Notes: generated from the sequence alone by a model not told the origin. A DNA stretch of 64,000 bases from CAWFKW01 sp963816535 (GCA_963816535.1 CAWFKW010000007.1:1-64000); one strand, 5' to 3'. Positions 44,383-53,145 are shown, counted from the stretch's first letter. Made by a program: numbers and translations.

Positions 44383-45294
44383 CTAAAATATTTTCAGCTT
44401 TATTCCGTCTTTCTTTATTTGTTTAACTAGTTTATCTATGCTGATTATTGTCTTGTTAAGGTTCTCATATATATCGTCCTGCGTCATAAGCTTGCCCACG
44501 GTCGAATTTGTGTCTTTTGTGCTCGATACAACCGAATTCAGATTATCCGTAAGCGAGTCAAGTTTAATAGTAAGAGCTTTAATATCCTGCACGGTTTCTT
44601 TCAGTTCCGGCCTTGTTTCGTCAACTGTGGACCCAACGTTATCAACCACATGATTTAAGCTCAGAGTAAGGGAGCTGATGCTTTTTCTCGTATCGGCTAT
44701 CATGACATCCAGGTTTTTCGAAGCCGCGTTAAAATTGCTTGCAGTACCGCGGATATTCGCCTTTAATCCTTCATCCCCTACAAGGCTGTTGATGTTATCG
44801 ATTGCAGTATTCAGCTTCTCTGTAGTTTTGCCAAGGTCGCTTGTAATGATCTTTACCTGTTCGCCGATATCGTTCATAGTCCCAATCAGCGCGACAACAT
44901 CATTGCTCTTTTCGCCCACAAGCGGTTTTGTAATATCCGCCATGTCAGCGCTTGTGCCGGGCCTAATATAAATTTGTTTCCCGCTCATGAGCTCTATCAT
45001 TGTTACAGAAACCTTATAATCTTTTCTAAGTTTTATATCTTTAGCAAGATTGAAATCTACCCTCACGGAATCATTTTCGAGCGAGATTTTAGTTATCTTT
45101 CCTTTTGTGACGCCGTTCACGCTTACCGGGTCGCCTTCTTTAAGCCCGTTAACATCGGTAAAGTACACCGTTAAGTCTCTTGTCTCTAACCCTATTTTGA
45201 TGTCCTTAAGAAAGACTATACCGTATAATACTATGAACACCGATACAACTACCGTTATTCCAACCTTGAAATTTCGTTTTGCATTAATTGTCAT
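44383..45294 (-). CDS. MCE/MlaD-type lipid-transport protein
   Basis: I start at the ATG at 45294 (303 residues), which removes an overlap with greA. One N-terminal membrane helix (FKVGITVVVSVFIVLYGIVFL) is followed by one MCE domain (about 40-115, VYFTDVNGLKEGDPVSVNGVTKGKI). A long helical, coiled-coil-like tail comes next. This is the layout of MlaD-like periplasmic substrate-binding subunits that move phospholipids across the envelope. No MlaE/F partner is encoded nearby. Confidence 0.87.
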   Translation of the reverse strand: MTINAKRNFKVGITVVVSVFIVLYGIVFLKDIKIGLETRDLTVYFTDVNGLKEGDPVSVNGVTKGKITKISLENDSVRVDFNLAKDIKLRKDYKVSVTMIELMSGKQIYIRPGTSADMADITKPLVGEKSNDVVALIGTMNDIGEQVKIITSDLGKTTEKLNTAIDNINSLVGDEGLKANIRGTASNFNAASKNLDVMIADTRKSISSLTLSLNHVVDNVGSTVDETRPELKETVQDIKALTIKLDSLTDNLNSVVSSTKDTNSTVGKLMTQDDIYENLNKTIISIDKLVKQIKKDGIKLKIF

Positions 45295-45316
45295 AAATGT
45301 CAGCAGAAGATAGTTA

Positions 45317-45796
45317 TTATTTATGAAATTCCACAATCTTGAACTTCAGCTTGCCGGCCGGCACATTAAGCTCAATTTCTTCATCAACTTTCTTGCCAAG
45401 CAGCTGCTTGCCAAGCGGCGATGAGACCGATATTTTATCCTGGTCAAGGTCAGCCTCTTCCGGCGATACAAGCTTATATTCGAATTTCTCTTTTGTCTTC
45501 AGGTCAATCAGTTTTACATTATGAAGAATGTAGATTTTGTCGTTCGGCATATCATCAGCCGAGATTATCTTTACTCTTGAGAGCATCTCTTCAAGCTTCA
45601 TAATTTTAAGCTCAAGGTGCTGCTGTTCTTCTTTGGCTGCGTCATATTCCGCGTTTTCGCTCAGGTCCCCGTGCGCCCGCGCTTCTGCGATCTTATCTGC
45701 AACTTCTTTTCTCTTGTGGCTTTTGAGGCCGTTCAGTTCTGTCTCAATTTCGTGCAGCCTGTCCCTGGTCAGATATACAAATCCTTTGGTTTCCAT
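45317..45796 (-). CDS. greA: Transcript elongation factor GreA
   Basis: 159 residues. An N-terminal antiparallel coiled coil (about 1-75) contains ARAHGDLSENAEYDAAKEEQ. The acidic tip (DLSENAEYD) reaches the RNA polymerase active site and activates transcript cleavage. A C-terminal FKBP-like domain (SPLGKQLLGKKVDEEIELNVP) follows. The start is 2 bp beyond the stop of ribBA. Confidence 0.95.
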   Translation of the reverse strand: METKGFVYLTRDRLHEIETELNGLKSHKRKEVADKIAEARAHGDLSENAEYDAAKEEQQHLELKIMKLEEMLSRVKIISADDMPNDKIYILHNVKLIDLKTKEKFEYKLVSPEEADLDQDKISVSSPLGKQLLGKKVDEEIELNVPAGKLKFKIVEFHK

Positions 45797-45798
45797 GA

Positions 45799-47037
45799 TC
45801 AGCTCCCATGATGTTTTTTGATTAATAATAAATGTCCCATTTTATCGCGTTTGGTTTTCAGGTATTTTTCATTTATGGAGTTAAATGGTATTTCAATCGG
45901 GACGCGTTTAACAATTTCAAGGCCGTATCCCTTCAGTCCTACAACTTTCTTGGGATTATTCGTAAGCAGAATAATTTTTCTCACACCCAGGTTTCTGAGT
46001 ATTTGCGCGCCAATACCGTAATCCCTCAAGTCAGCTTTGAAGCCGAGCATTTCATTCGCTTCTACCGTATCTTTGCCTTCATCCTGAAGCTTGTATGCTT
46101 TCAGCTTATTTGCAAGCCCGATGCCGCGTCCTTCCTGCCGCATATAAAGAACTACGCCGTTGCCTTCATGCTCGATAATGCGCATTGATTTTAAAAGCTG
46201 GTCCTGGCAATCGCATCGCAGCGAACCCAGCAGATCGCCTGTCAGGCATTCCGAATGCACCCTTACTACGATCGGTTTCTTTGGGTTAATCTCCCCTTTA
46301 ACAAGCGCAAGGTGTTCTTTGCCGTCAAGTATATTCCTGTACATATGCAGCCTGAACTTACCGTGCTTTGTCGGAAGGTTCACATCTACGATCTTTTCAA
46401 CAAGCTCTTCCCGTTCAAGGCGGTACTGGATGAGGTCCTTTATCGAAATTATTTTCAGCTTGTGTTTTTTGGCGGTCTCAAACAGCTCCGGCAGCTGCGC
46501 CATCTTTCCGTCTTTGCTTAATATCTCGCACAATACGCCCGCGGGATAGTGACCCGCAAGTCTTGCAAGGTCGACTGCCGCTTCCGTGTGCCCCGCTCTT
46601 CTGAGCACTCCGCCCTGAACTGATTTCAGCGGGAATATATGCCCCGGCCTTCCCAGGTCGGATGATTTTGTGTCTTTATCAATTAGCGCATGAATAGTCT
46701 TGTTCCTGTCATATGCTGAAATGCCCGTAGTGGTATCAAACCTGTAATCTACGCTTATTGTAAAAGCGGTTTCGTGCAAAGCCGTATTTACGTTGGTCAT
46801 CATATCAAGGTCAAGCGCTTTGAGCCTATCTTCTTCCATAGGCACGCAGATCAGCCCGCCTGCATGATGAATAAGAAAATTTACAATCGCCGGGGTCGAC
46901 TTCTGAGCCGAGAATACCAGGTCGCCCTCATTCTCGCGCTCTTCATCGTCAACAACTATTATGCATTTACCCTTCTTGATATCGGAAACAGCCGATTCAA
47001 TCGAGTTAAATTTGAATTTACTTCTGTCAACTTTCAT
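45799..47037 (-). CDS. ribBA: Bifunctional riboflavin enzyme RibBA
   Basis: 412 residues. The N-terminal half is 3,4-dihydroxy-2-butanone-4-phosphate synthase (DDEERENEGDLV at about 31-42, RAGHTEAAVDLARLAG). The C-terminal half is GTP cyclohydrolase II, with the zinc cysteines in ECLTGDLLGSLRCDCQDQL and the catalytic MRQEGRGIGL. Together they make both riboflavin precursors. Only about 70 bp lie upstream and no FMN riboswitch is visible there. It is translated just ahead of greA. Confidence 0.95.
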   Translation of the reverse strand: MKVDRSKFKFNSIESAVSDIKKGKCIIVVDDEERENEGDLVFSAQKSTPAIVNFLIHHAGGLICVPMEEDRLKALDLDMMTNVNTALHETAFTISVDYRFDTTTGISAYDRNKTIHALIDKDTKSSDLGRPGHIFPLKSVQGGVLRRAGHTEAAVDLARLAGHYPAGVLCEILSKDGKMAQLPELFETAKKHKLKIISIKDLIQYRLEREELVEKIVDVNLPTKHGKFRLHMYRNILDGKEHLALVKGEINPKKPIVVRVHSECLTGDLLGSLRCDCQDQLLKSMRIIEHEGNGVVLYMRQEGRGIGLANKLKAYKLQDEGKDTVEANEMLGFKADLRDYGIGAQILRNLGVRKIILLTNNPKKVVGLKGYGLEIVKRVPIEIPFNSINEKYLKTKRDKMGHLLLIKKHHGS

Positions 47038-47044
47038 AAAATAA

Positions 47045-47075
47045 AACGTGGCGGCGCTTTATGCCGCCACTTGCA
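47045..47075 (-). terminator. Hairpin after yajC
   Basis: GTGGCGGC ... GCCGCCAC stem followed by GTTTTATTTT on the minus strand. It separates yajC from ribBA. Confidence 0.75.
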
Positions 47076-47109
47076 GGCTCCTTTCGCCTGTACAAATGGT
47101 TTTCACTGA

Positions 47110-47436
47110 TTATTTCTTCTTCTGCAAATCTGTTACGCCCACAATTGTGCCAATTGCGGATTTATCCATCTTAACTTTTACATTATCGGCAATCTTAACC
47201 AGCACGGCATTATCTTCGAGTCCTTCAATTGTTCCGTGCATACCGCCTGAAGTTATGATCTTATCGCCTTTCTGAACTCCTTCAAGCAGTTTTGCTCTTT
47301 CTTTCTGGCGCTTCTGCTGGGGGCGAAGAATTAAAAAATAAAATACGGCAATAATTAATAAAAACGGCAGTAATGAACTGAGCAGGCTTGACATACCGTC
47401 AGATTGCTGCTGGAATAAAAATATTAAATGAATCAC
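47110..47436 (-). CDS. yajC: Preprotein translocase accessory subunit YajC
   Basis: 108 residues. One membrane helix (LPFLLIIAVFYFLIL) is followed by RPQQKRQKERAKLLEGVQKGDKIITSGGMHGTIEGL, the diagnostic YajC motif. It associates with SecDF/Sec translocon. The true start may be the in-frame ATG of MSSLLSSLLP, because the first residues (MIHLIFLFQQQSDG) are not typical. It sits directly downstream of tgt. Confidence 0.93.
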   Translation of the reverse strand: MIHLIFLFQQQSDGMSSLLSSLLPFLLIIAVFYFLILRPQQKRQKERAKLLEGVQKGDKIITSGGMHGTIEGLEDNAVLVKIADNVKVKMDKSAIGTIVGVTDLQKKK

Positions 47437-47466
47437 TTATATAACCTTCCTTTATTTATAACGGGC

Positions 47467-48594
47467 TCAATGGACCTCGTTATATTTTTGTAAAAATGTT
47501 TTCTTGAATTCCAAAAATCTGTTTTCTTGAATCGCCGATTTCGAATCTTCCATAAGTTTCGTGTAAAACCTGAGATTTTGTATCGTTGCAAGCTGCGCGG
47601 CTAAAATCTCATCGCTCATGAACAAGTGCCGTAAATACGAAACAGAGAAATTTTTTGCCGTGTAACTGTCTGAACTTTCATCGGGAGAATTAAAATTAAA
47701 CTTATTTTCAAGATTTTTCAATCTCAATTTGCCATTTGATGTAAATATCGTCCCGTTTCTGGCGTTTCTTGTTGGCATCACACAATCAAACATGTCTACT
47801 CCGCGCTCAACGGCATTTAGCAGATCTTCCGGCGTACCGACTCCCATCAAATATCTGGGCTTGTCTGCCGGCATATGATCCACAGTATAATCAACAACGT
47901 CATACATTACCAGGTTCTCTTCGCCAACTGCGAGCCCCCCAATCGCATATCCGTCAAATCCGATTTCAGCCAATTCCTCCGCCGAGCGTTTGCGAAGGTC
48001 CTCGAAAGTCGAACCCTGGACTATTCCAAACTGGAACTGTTCAAAACCGTATTCATCTTTTGAGTTCATGAATTCCGCTCGTCCCCGTTTTGCCCATTCA
48101 GTAGTCAATCCAACCGATTCAGTTACTTTAGTATGTTCAGCCGGATTTTCAATACATTCATCAAGAGCCATCATAATATCTGAACCGATAACACGCTGAA
48201 TTTGCACAACCTTTTCCGGCGTGAAAAAATGCGAGCTGCCGTCTAAATGCGATCTGAACTCAACGCCGTCCGGATTTACTTTTCTCAAAGCAGAGAGACT
48301 GAAAACCTGGAATCCGCCGCTATCGGTCAGTATCGGGCCCTGCCAACTCATGAACTTGTGCAAACCTCCGGCGGCTTTTAAAACTTCCTCGCCGGGACGC
48401 AAATATAAATGGTAAGTATTACCAAGAATCAGGTTTGCGCCGATTTCTGCAAGCTCCCGCTGCTCAATTGCCTTAACAGTTCCCTGAGTGCCAACGGGCA
48501 TAAAAATAGGAGTTTGGAACGACCCATGACTTGTATGGATCTCACAAACTCTTGCTTTTGAACTCTTACACTGAGAAAGAACTTTAAAGAACAT
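47467..48594 (-). CDS. tgt: Queuine tRNA-ribosyltransferase, lacking the zinc cysteines
   Basis: Exchanges guanine 34 for preQ1/queuine base in four tRNAs. 375 residues. DSGGFQVFSLS carries the first catalytic Asp (about 92), ALDECIENPAEH and GGLAVGEENLVMYDVVDY follow, and DCVMPTRNARNGTIFTSNG contains the nucleophile Asp. The usual zinc site (CxCxxC ... H) is missing: the equivalent stretch reads SSDSYTAKNFSVSYLRHLF, with Ser/Ser/Ala in place of Cys. I recall that some Bacteroidota Tgt proteins lack these cysteines. It leads the yajC gene on the same strand. Confidence 0.93.
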   Translation of the reverse strand: MFFKVLSQCKSSKARVCEIHTSHGSFQTPIFMPVGTQGTVKAIEQRELAEIGANLILGNTYHLYLRPGEEVLKAAGGLHKFMSWQGPILTDSGGFQVFSLSALRKVNPDGVEFRSHLDGSSHFFTPEKVVQIQRVIGSDIMMALDECIENPAEHTKVTESVGLTTEWAKRGRAEFMNSKDEYGFEQFQFGIVQGSTFEDLRKRSAEELAEIGFDGYAIGGLAVGEENLVMYDVVDYTVDHMPADKPRYLMGVGTPEDLLNAVERGVDMFDCVMPTRNARNGTIFTSNGKLRLKNLENKFNFNSPDESSDSYTAKNFSVSYLRHLFMSDEILAAQLATIQNLRFYTKLMEDSKSAIQENRFLEFKKTFLQKYNEVH

Positions 48595-48653
48595 AATTAA
48601 ATGCTCTTAATATTACAAAAATAGTCAATTTTGATACGATAATCAATTTATCT

Positions 48654-48827
48654 TTACTTCTTATATTTTTCTGAAATTATCAGCGCATTTGCGTAAATTC
48701 CGGCATTTTTAGACGGATATTTCTTTTTAAGACCGTTCAAATATTCAACAACCATATCATTATTAGCTCTTTTGTACAAACTGCGACACATTGTTAATAT
48801 TACAGTATGTTGAATTGCGTAATTCAT
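48654..48827 (-). CDS. Possible small helical protein or gene remnant
   Basis: 57 codons from an ATG at 48827 to a TAA at 48656, giving a product like MNYAIQHTVILTMCRSLYKR followed by a helical, Lys-rich tail (KKKYPSKNAGIYANALIISEKYKK). The tail resembles one TPR-like hairpin. I cannot tell whether it is a real small gene or the leftover C-terminus of a larger helical protein. Confidence 0.35.
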   Translation of the reverse strand: MNYAIQHTVILTMCRSLYKRANNDMVVEYLNGLKKKYPSKNAGIYANALIISEKYKK

Positions 48828-48852
48828 ATTAAACCTGAGTTCCGAAATATCA

Positions 48853-49061
48853 GGGCTAAAGCCCAGGATATCTTTTATTCTCTAACCCCCATGCTAAAGC
48901 ATGGGGTTATTAAATTATTATCCCTACTAAACACTCACCCAATGCTAAAGCATGGGGTTGGGCCAACTTCTATCTTTTTCCATCAAGCTCTTGTTCTGAT
49001 TTTCTAACCCCGCCATTTATGGCGGGGGTTCCGGATTACATAAATTACGGGCTTTAGCCCT
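48853..49061. repeat. REP-like palindrome cluster
   Basis: Three G/C-rich palindromes lie at 48885-48909 (ACCCCCATGCTAAAGCATGGGGTT), 48935-48961 (ACCCAATGCTAAAGCATGGGGTT-like) and 49003-49030 (AACCCCGCCATTTATGGCGGGGGTT). They are bounded by inverted ends GGGCTAAAGCCC (48854-48865) and GGGCTTTAGCCC (49049-49060). No transposase is present. It occupies the intergenic space between tgt/small ORF and the VanZ-like gene. Confidence 0.8.
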
Positions 49062-49080
49062 GTCTACCAAATCTTCTTGT

Positions 49081-49479
49081 TTAAGTCGCTTCTGTTCTCC
49101 CAAACAGCTTCATTTTCCTACTCAAAAAATACTTTATTAAAATTACTGCAATGATCACTCCCGAGGTATCAGCAACCCAGTCCCAAATATCGCATGAGCG
49201 CTTGGGTACAAACAATTGATGAAACTCATCCGACGCGCCGTATAACGAACCTATTATCAGAGTCCATGTAAACGGATTTGCAGTAAAAGTATTAACTTTT
49301 TCAATGTGTATCAAAGAAATATAACATAACATTGCAAGCAACCCATATATCCCCATGTGCAGAATTTTATCCGCATTAATAATATCAACCTGCGGATAAA
49401 AATCGCCGGGCATGCTTGATTCTGCAAATATTATCAGCAGCCACAGGATAAACGGCAAATGGAATTTAAAAAATTTCAT
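49081..49479 (-). CDS. VanZ-family membrane protein
   Basis: 132 residues with four membrane helices. The motif ADKILHMGIYGLLAMLCYI and the later LYGASDEFHQLFVPKRSCDIWDWVADTSGVI reproduce the VanZ signature. VanZ gave teicoplanin resistance in enterococci, but most genomic members have no known function. It stands between the REP cluster and a second palindrome. Confidence 0.85.
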   Translation of the reverse strand: MKFFKFHLPFILWLLIIFAESSMPGDFYPQVDIINADKILHMGIYGLLAMLCYISLIHIEKVNTFTANPFTWTLIIGSLYGASDEFHQLFVPKRSCDIWDWVADTSGVIIAVILIKYFLSRKMKLFGRTEAT

Positions 49480-49540
49480 AGAATCGATAAAGATAGTGTA
49501 ATGTTCGAAATTTCATTAAATGAAATTCGAATCCTATTAT

Positions 49541-49624
49541 TACCTCTCCCCCGGCGTTTCGCCTGCCTGCTGCAGGCAGGCGCCACCCCCTCTCCATGTG
49601 GAGAGGGGGCTGGGGGGTGAGGTA
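49541..49624. repeat. CCTCTCCCCC...GGGGGGTGAGGT palindrome, with nested GCCTGCC/GGCAGGC palindrome
   Basis: The outer arms CCTCTCCCCC and GGGGGGTGAGG and an inner CCCCCTCTCC/GGAGAGGGGG match the repeat at 59238-59292. Here about 30 bp extra are inserted, including a CGCCTGCCTGC-T-GCAGGCAGGCG palindrome at 49560-49582. Confidence 0.75.
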
Positions 49625-49661
49625 TCAATGCAATTATAGCTTTTCGAAAATGTCCTGGTAA

Positions 49662-51242
49662 TCAATTAAGGATTTCAGTTAACGCTTTAGGTATTAATTT
49701 TATTATATCCTGCGGCGAAGCTGTTTGTTTGTTTTTATTTTTATCGAAATACAGATCAGCGCACAAGCCATGCAGATAGTTTCCGCAGATCATAGCCGTT
49801 TTTACATCGCCCGTTTGAGCGAGCATAGAAGTTATTATGCCGGAAAGCACGTCGCCGGAGCCCGCAGTGGCCAGGCTTTGATTGCCGGTTGAATTTATAT
49901 ATATTATACCTGATTCAACGCAGCTTATTGTTGTTTCCGATTTCAATACAACATTAACTTTGAATTCTGAAGTAAACCTCCTTACTTGTTCAAACCTGCC
50001 GTAAATTAACTGCTCTGTATTTAAGCCTGAAAGCCTGCAGAACTCGCCGATATGCGGAGTCAGTATGACCTTATTATTGAACTTTCTTCGTTTCAAAATA
50101 TCCGTGTCAGCCGCGATAAAATTCAGCGCGTCCGCGTCGATAACAATATCTTTATTGCAGTTTGTAATTACGTCAAAAACAAAATTCTTAGTGTCTTCGC
50201 TTGTAGAAATGCCGGGCCCGAGCAAAACTGCGTCAGCCCATTCCATACGCTTCTTAATTTTATCAAACGAATCGCCGCGAATACCGCCTTCTTCATTTTC
50301 GCCGAGTTCAACCTTCATTACTTCGAAAAGTTTCTTACCAAGATAAACCGCCGCTGACAAAGGTATTGCGGCCGCTACTCCGCCTGCTCCGCTCTTAACA
50401 GCAGAAAGTGAGCTCATAATTACAGCTCCTGAGAGTCCTTTCGAACCCCCTATAACAAGCGTTTTCCCGTTGGAATATTTATACGAAGTTTTCCTGCGTT
50501 TCGGGAACACAGCCTTTACATCGCTAAGCTCGACAATCCTCCTGTTATATGAGTCATATTTTTCGATAAGCTCATTCGTAATTCCTATGGGCGCTATATA
50601 TACTTCTCCTGAGTTTTCCCGTCCTTCGTTGAACAACAGCTCCGTCTTGAGAGAGCCCATGGTAATTGTTATATCCGCTTTTACCATAGGATTCACCTGC
50701 TTTCCCGACATCATTCCGGACGGGATATCCAGGGACGCAACCCTGAGGTTTTTGACCCTGTTCTTTAGCTGATTCAGATACTGGATGACATCAGAGTATT
50801 TATCATTTAGCGTTCCGCTAATCCCTGTTCCCAGAACCGCATCAATTACAATTACATTCGACCTCTTATGCAGGGTCTTCGTCCTCTTGACAAAATCATC
50901 GAACGGCATTGCGAGCTTGAAATCAAAACCGCACTTAACCAAAGCGTCATAGTTTATGAGCGCGTCGCCTTTTAGGGATGTAGGCGAGTCTATCTGGACT
51001 ATCTTAAATTCAAACCCATGGATCATAAGGTGACGGGCGAGAGTGTACCCGTCCCCTGCATTATTGCCTTTCCCGGTCAGGATATAAATTTCGTATTCGT
51101 CTAAATCTCCGTAAACGCCGCAGAGAATATCAAAAGAGTTCTTTCCCGCATTTTCCATAAGAACAATGGACGGGAAATTTTCCGCTGAGATAATTTTGCT
51201 TTCAATGTCTCTTATTTCGGTGAATGTGAAGACAGGTTTCAT
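49662..51242 (-). CDS. nnr: Bifunctional NAD(P)H-hydrate repair enzyme
   Basis: 526 residues. I start at the ATG at 51242 (MKPVFTFTEI). The longer frame to 51302 begins inside an SRLRGND palindrome (MDSRLRGNVY). The N-terminal YjeF_N epimerase domain (about 1-215, GKGNNAGDGYTLARHLMIHG) interconverts the hydrate epimers. The C-terminal dehydratase/kinase-like domain (about 230-520, LTPHIGEFCRLSG, STGNQSLATAGSGDVLSGIITSMLA) removes the water with ADP or ATP. Both halves are complete, as in bacterial Nnr. Confidence 0.93.
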   Translation of the reverse strand: MKPVFTFTEIRDIESKIISAENFPSIVLMENAGKNSFDILCGVYGDLDEYEIYILTGKGNNAGDGYTLARHLMIHGFEFKIVQIDSPTSLKGDALINYDALVKCGFDFKLAMPFDDFVKRTKTLHKRSNVIVIDAVLGTGISGTLNDKYSDVIQYLNQLKNRVKNLRVASLDIPSGMMSGKQVNPMVKADITITMGSLKTELLFNEGRENSGEVYIAPIGITNELIEKYDSYNRRIVELSDVKAVFPKRRKTSYKYSNGKTLVIGGSKGLSGAVIMSSLSAVKSGAGGVAAAIPLSAAVYLGKKLFEVMKVELGENEEGGIRGDSFDKIKKRMEWADAVLLGPGISTSEDTKNFVFDVITNCNKDIVIDADALNFIAADTDILKRRKFNNKVILTPHIGEFCRLSGLNTEQLIYGRFEQVRRFTSEFKVNVVLKSETTISCVESGIIYINSTGNQSLATAGSGDVLSGIITSMLAQTGDVKTAMICGNYLHGLCADLYFDKNKNKQTASPQDIIKLIPKALTEILN

Positions 51243-51275
51243 GGCAGAGTTGTTTTGTGACAGATGTTTTTGGTA

Positions 51276-51301
51276 TACATTCCCGCGAAGGCGGGAATCC
51301 A
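51276..51301. repeat. SRLRGND-type palindrome, copy 5
   Basis: ACATTCCCGCGAAGGCGGGAATCC, just upstream of the nnr start. An in-frame ATG lies at its far end, which makes a spurious longer reading frame for nnr. Confidence 0.85.
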
Positions 51302-51381
51302 TTTACCATGTAGCTCCTATAGGAGCCCGTTACATATAATATTCCTGCGTATTTTGTTTTTCTTGACTCGACAAGTATAAC

Positions 51382-52038
51382 TTAGTTAACTAGCGAATTC
51401 TTCAGTTGTTTTAAAGCCGCAGCCGCGTCCTTCGAGCCGAAAATCGAGTTGCCGCAAACAAAAACATTTACACCGGCTGAGCTTACTTGTTTTATATTTG
51501 ATTTATCGATGCCGCCGTCCATTTCAATGAAGGCTGAATATCCTTTTTCATCGATTTTTTTTCTCAGCCGTCTGGCTTTATCGAGCGAATAATCTATGAA
51601 TTTCTGGCCGCCGAACCCCGGGTTTACAGACATGACCAAAATGTAATCCGTTATATGCAGGATTTCATCAAGAACTTCAACGGGAGTTGCGGGATTGATC
51701 ACAACGCCGGCTTTGCATCCAAGATCTTTTATGTGATGTATAAGCCTGTCAAGATGGCTCGCGGCTTCGTATTGAACCGATATCCAGTCAGCCCCGGCTT
51801 TCGCAAAATCCTCAACGTACTTTTCCGGCTCGGTTATCATTAAATGCGCGTCAAGCGTCAGGTCGGTGATCTTGTTAATATCCGATACCATTTTGGGCCC
51901 GAAAGTAATATTCGGCACAAAATGTCCGTCCATAATATCAAGATGGATCAGGTCCGCGCCAGCGGATTCAACCAGCTTAATATCTTCGGCTAGTCTTGAA
52001 AAATCAGCGGATAGTATCGACGGAGCTATTAATTTCAA
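51382..52038 (-). CDS. rpe: Ribulose-phosphate 3-epimerase
   Basis: 218 residues, a TIM barrel. The start MKLIAPSILSADFSRLAEDI and the metal-binding HLDIMDGHFVPNITFG, LDAHLMI and VMSVNPGFGGQKFI motifs are complete, including the catalytic Asp residues. It interconverts ribulose-5-P and xylulose-5-P for the pentose phosphate route, matching the transketolase genes further on. Two heptamer repeat tracts and a PASTA gene lie on its upstream side. Confidence 0.96.
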   Translation of the reverse strand: MKLIAPSILSADFSRLAEDIKLVESAGADLIHLDIMDGHFVPNITFGPKMVSDINKITDLTLDAHLMITEPEKYVEDFAKAGADWISVQYEAASHLDRLIHHIKDLGCKAGVVINPATPVEVLDEILHITDYILVMSVNPGFGGQKFIDYSLDKARRLRKKIDEKGYSAFIEMDGGIDKSNIKQVSSAGVNVFVCGNSIFGSKDAAAALKQLKNSLVN

Positions 52039-52076
52039 ATAGTAAATAACAAATATTAAATAAGAAATGTTTTATC

Positions 52077-52125
52077 TTTTACGTTTTACGTTTTACGTTT
52101 TACGTTTTACGTTTTACGTTTTACG
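52077..52125. repeat. Heptanucleotide tandem repeat (TTTTACG)7
   Basis: Seven exact copies of TTTTACG. They are followed by an AAATCTCAAATCGAAAATCTC-like A/T-rich repeat (about 52131-52164). The tract lies between the rpe start and the PASTA gene stop. Confidence 0.9.
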
Positions 52126-52161
52126 TTTTTAAATCTCAAATCGAAAATCTCAAATCTCAAA

Positions 52162-53145
52162 TCAGAAGTTCGTTCCGTCTGTATCTTTATCCTTCTTCGG
52201 CTTATCGTTCTTCTTTACGTCTTTATCCGATGGTTTTGGCTTCTCTATCTGTTTGTTTTTATCTGCCGGTTTATTTTTGTCGTCCGGCTTCGGTTTATCA
52301 TCTTTCTTCTTGTCGTCCTTCTTTATGTTATCTTTGCCTTCGTCTTTCAGTTTATCTTTATTCTTATCGTTATTCTGTATTTCATCCATGCTGTTCATTT
52401 CTTCCTGCTGCTCATCCGCTTTCTTCTTTATCTCCCTGTTAACAAAAATGTCGATCTTCTGGTTTTCTTTCGTCATCGTGTTTGCCTTGGGATACTGGTC
52501 TATAACTGCGTTAAGCGGAACCGTCGTGCTCGGCTGGAAATTAATTTTACCAATAGCGAGCTTGCTTTGCATGATAAGCTTCTTGGCGTCTTCCACATTT
52601 TTCCCTACAAGGTCGGGGACCTTCAGGTCGCCGGTTTCCATCCCTGCCGAAATTACTACGCCGATCTTTGTCCCCTTCTTAACTTTTGAACCTGTTTGCT
52701 CAACCTGCGACATTACTATTCCCGCGGGATACTGCGCCGAAGATTTATTTTCGACCTCAAACAGCTCGAGATTTCTCTGCCCTAACATGAATTTGGCTTC
52801 TCTTTCAGATCTGCCTACGAGGTTTGGCACGTCATAAAGCTGTTCGCCGCCGCTTACTACAAGATAAATGCGCCTTCCGTCTTTAACCATCTGCTCGGCA
52901 GGCGGATTCTGATCCAACACTGTTCCAATTGGTTTTGAAGGGTCATACCTGATATCGCCTTGCAGGCCCTCTAAACCTGCCTGGTCGAGATTCTTTTTCG
53001 CATCTTCAAAATTCTCCCCCACCACTGACGGCACCTTCACCAAAGTATTGTGTTTTACGTACAAAGGCATTACCACCCAGTTCATTAGGATAATCATGAG
53101 AACTATAGCTCCGCAGAATACGAAAAATCTTTTCCAAAACGCCAT
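52162..53145 (-). CDS. Membrane-anchored PASTA-domain protein
   Basis: 327 residues. One N-terminal membrane helix (FVFCGAIVLMIILMNWVVMPL) is followed by three PASTA domains (about 35-105, 106-175 and 176-240, each with VP..VG.....A...L). A long Lys/Asp/Pro-rich low-complexity tail ends the protein. PASTA domains bind peptidoglycan stems or beta-lactams in Ser/Thr kinases and PBPs. The kinase or transpeptidase domain is missing, so it is a stand-alone sensor or scaffold. Heptamer repeat tracts lie on both sides. Confidence 0.85.
   Translation of the reverse strand: MAFWKRFFVFCGAIVLMIILMNWVVMPLYVKHNTLVKVPSVVGENFEDAKKNLDQAGLEGLQGDIRYDPSKPIGTVLDQNPPAEQMVKDGRRIYLVVSGGEQLYDVPNLVGRSEREAKFMLGQRNLELFEVENKSSAQYPAGIVMSQVEQTGSKVKKGTKIGVVISAGMETGDLKVPDLVGKNVEDAKKLIMQSKLAIGKINFQPSTTVPLNAVIDQYPKANTMTKENQKIDIFVNREIKKKADEQQEEMNSMDEIQNNDKNKDKLKDEGKDNIKKDDKKKDDKPKPDDKNKPADKNKQIEKPKPSDKDVKKNDKPKKDKDTDGTNF

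Noticed and set aside
47038..47109. FMN riboswitch upstream of ribBA
   Set aside because: Only 72 bp are available and they hold a simple hairpin; the riboswitch core is absent.
48807..49007. 66-codon open frame on the + strand
   Set aside because: It is largely made of the REP palindromes (repeated HPMLKHGV).
52077..52160. CRISPR array
   Set aside because: Repeat units are 7 bp with no spacers and no cas gene is nearby.
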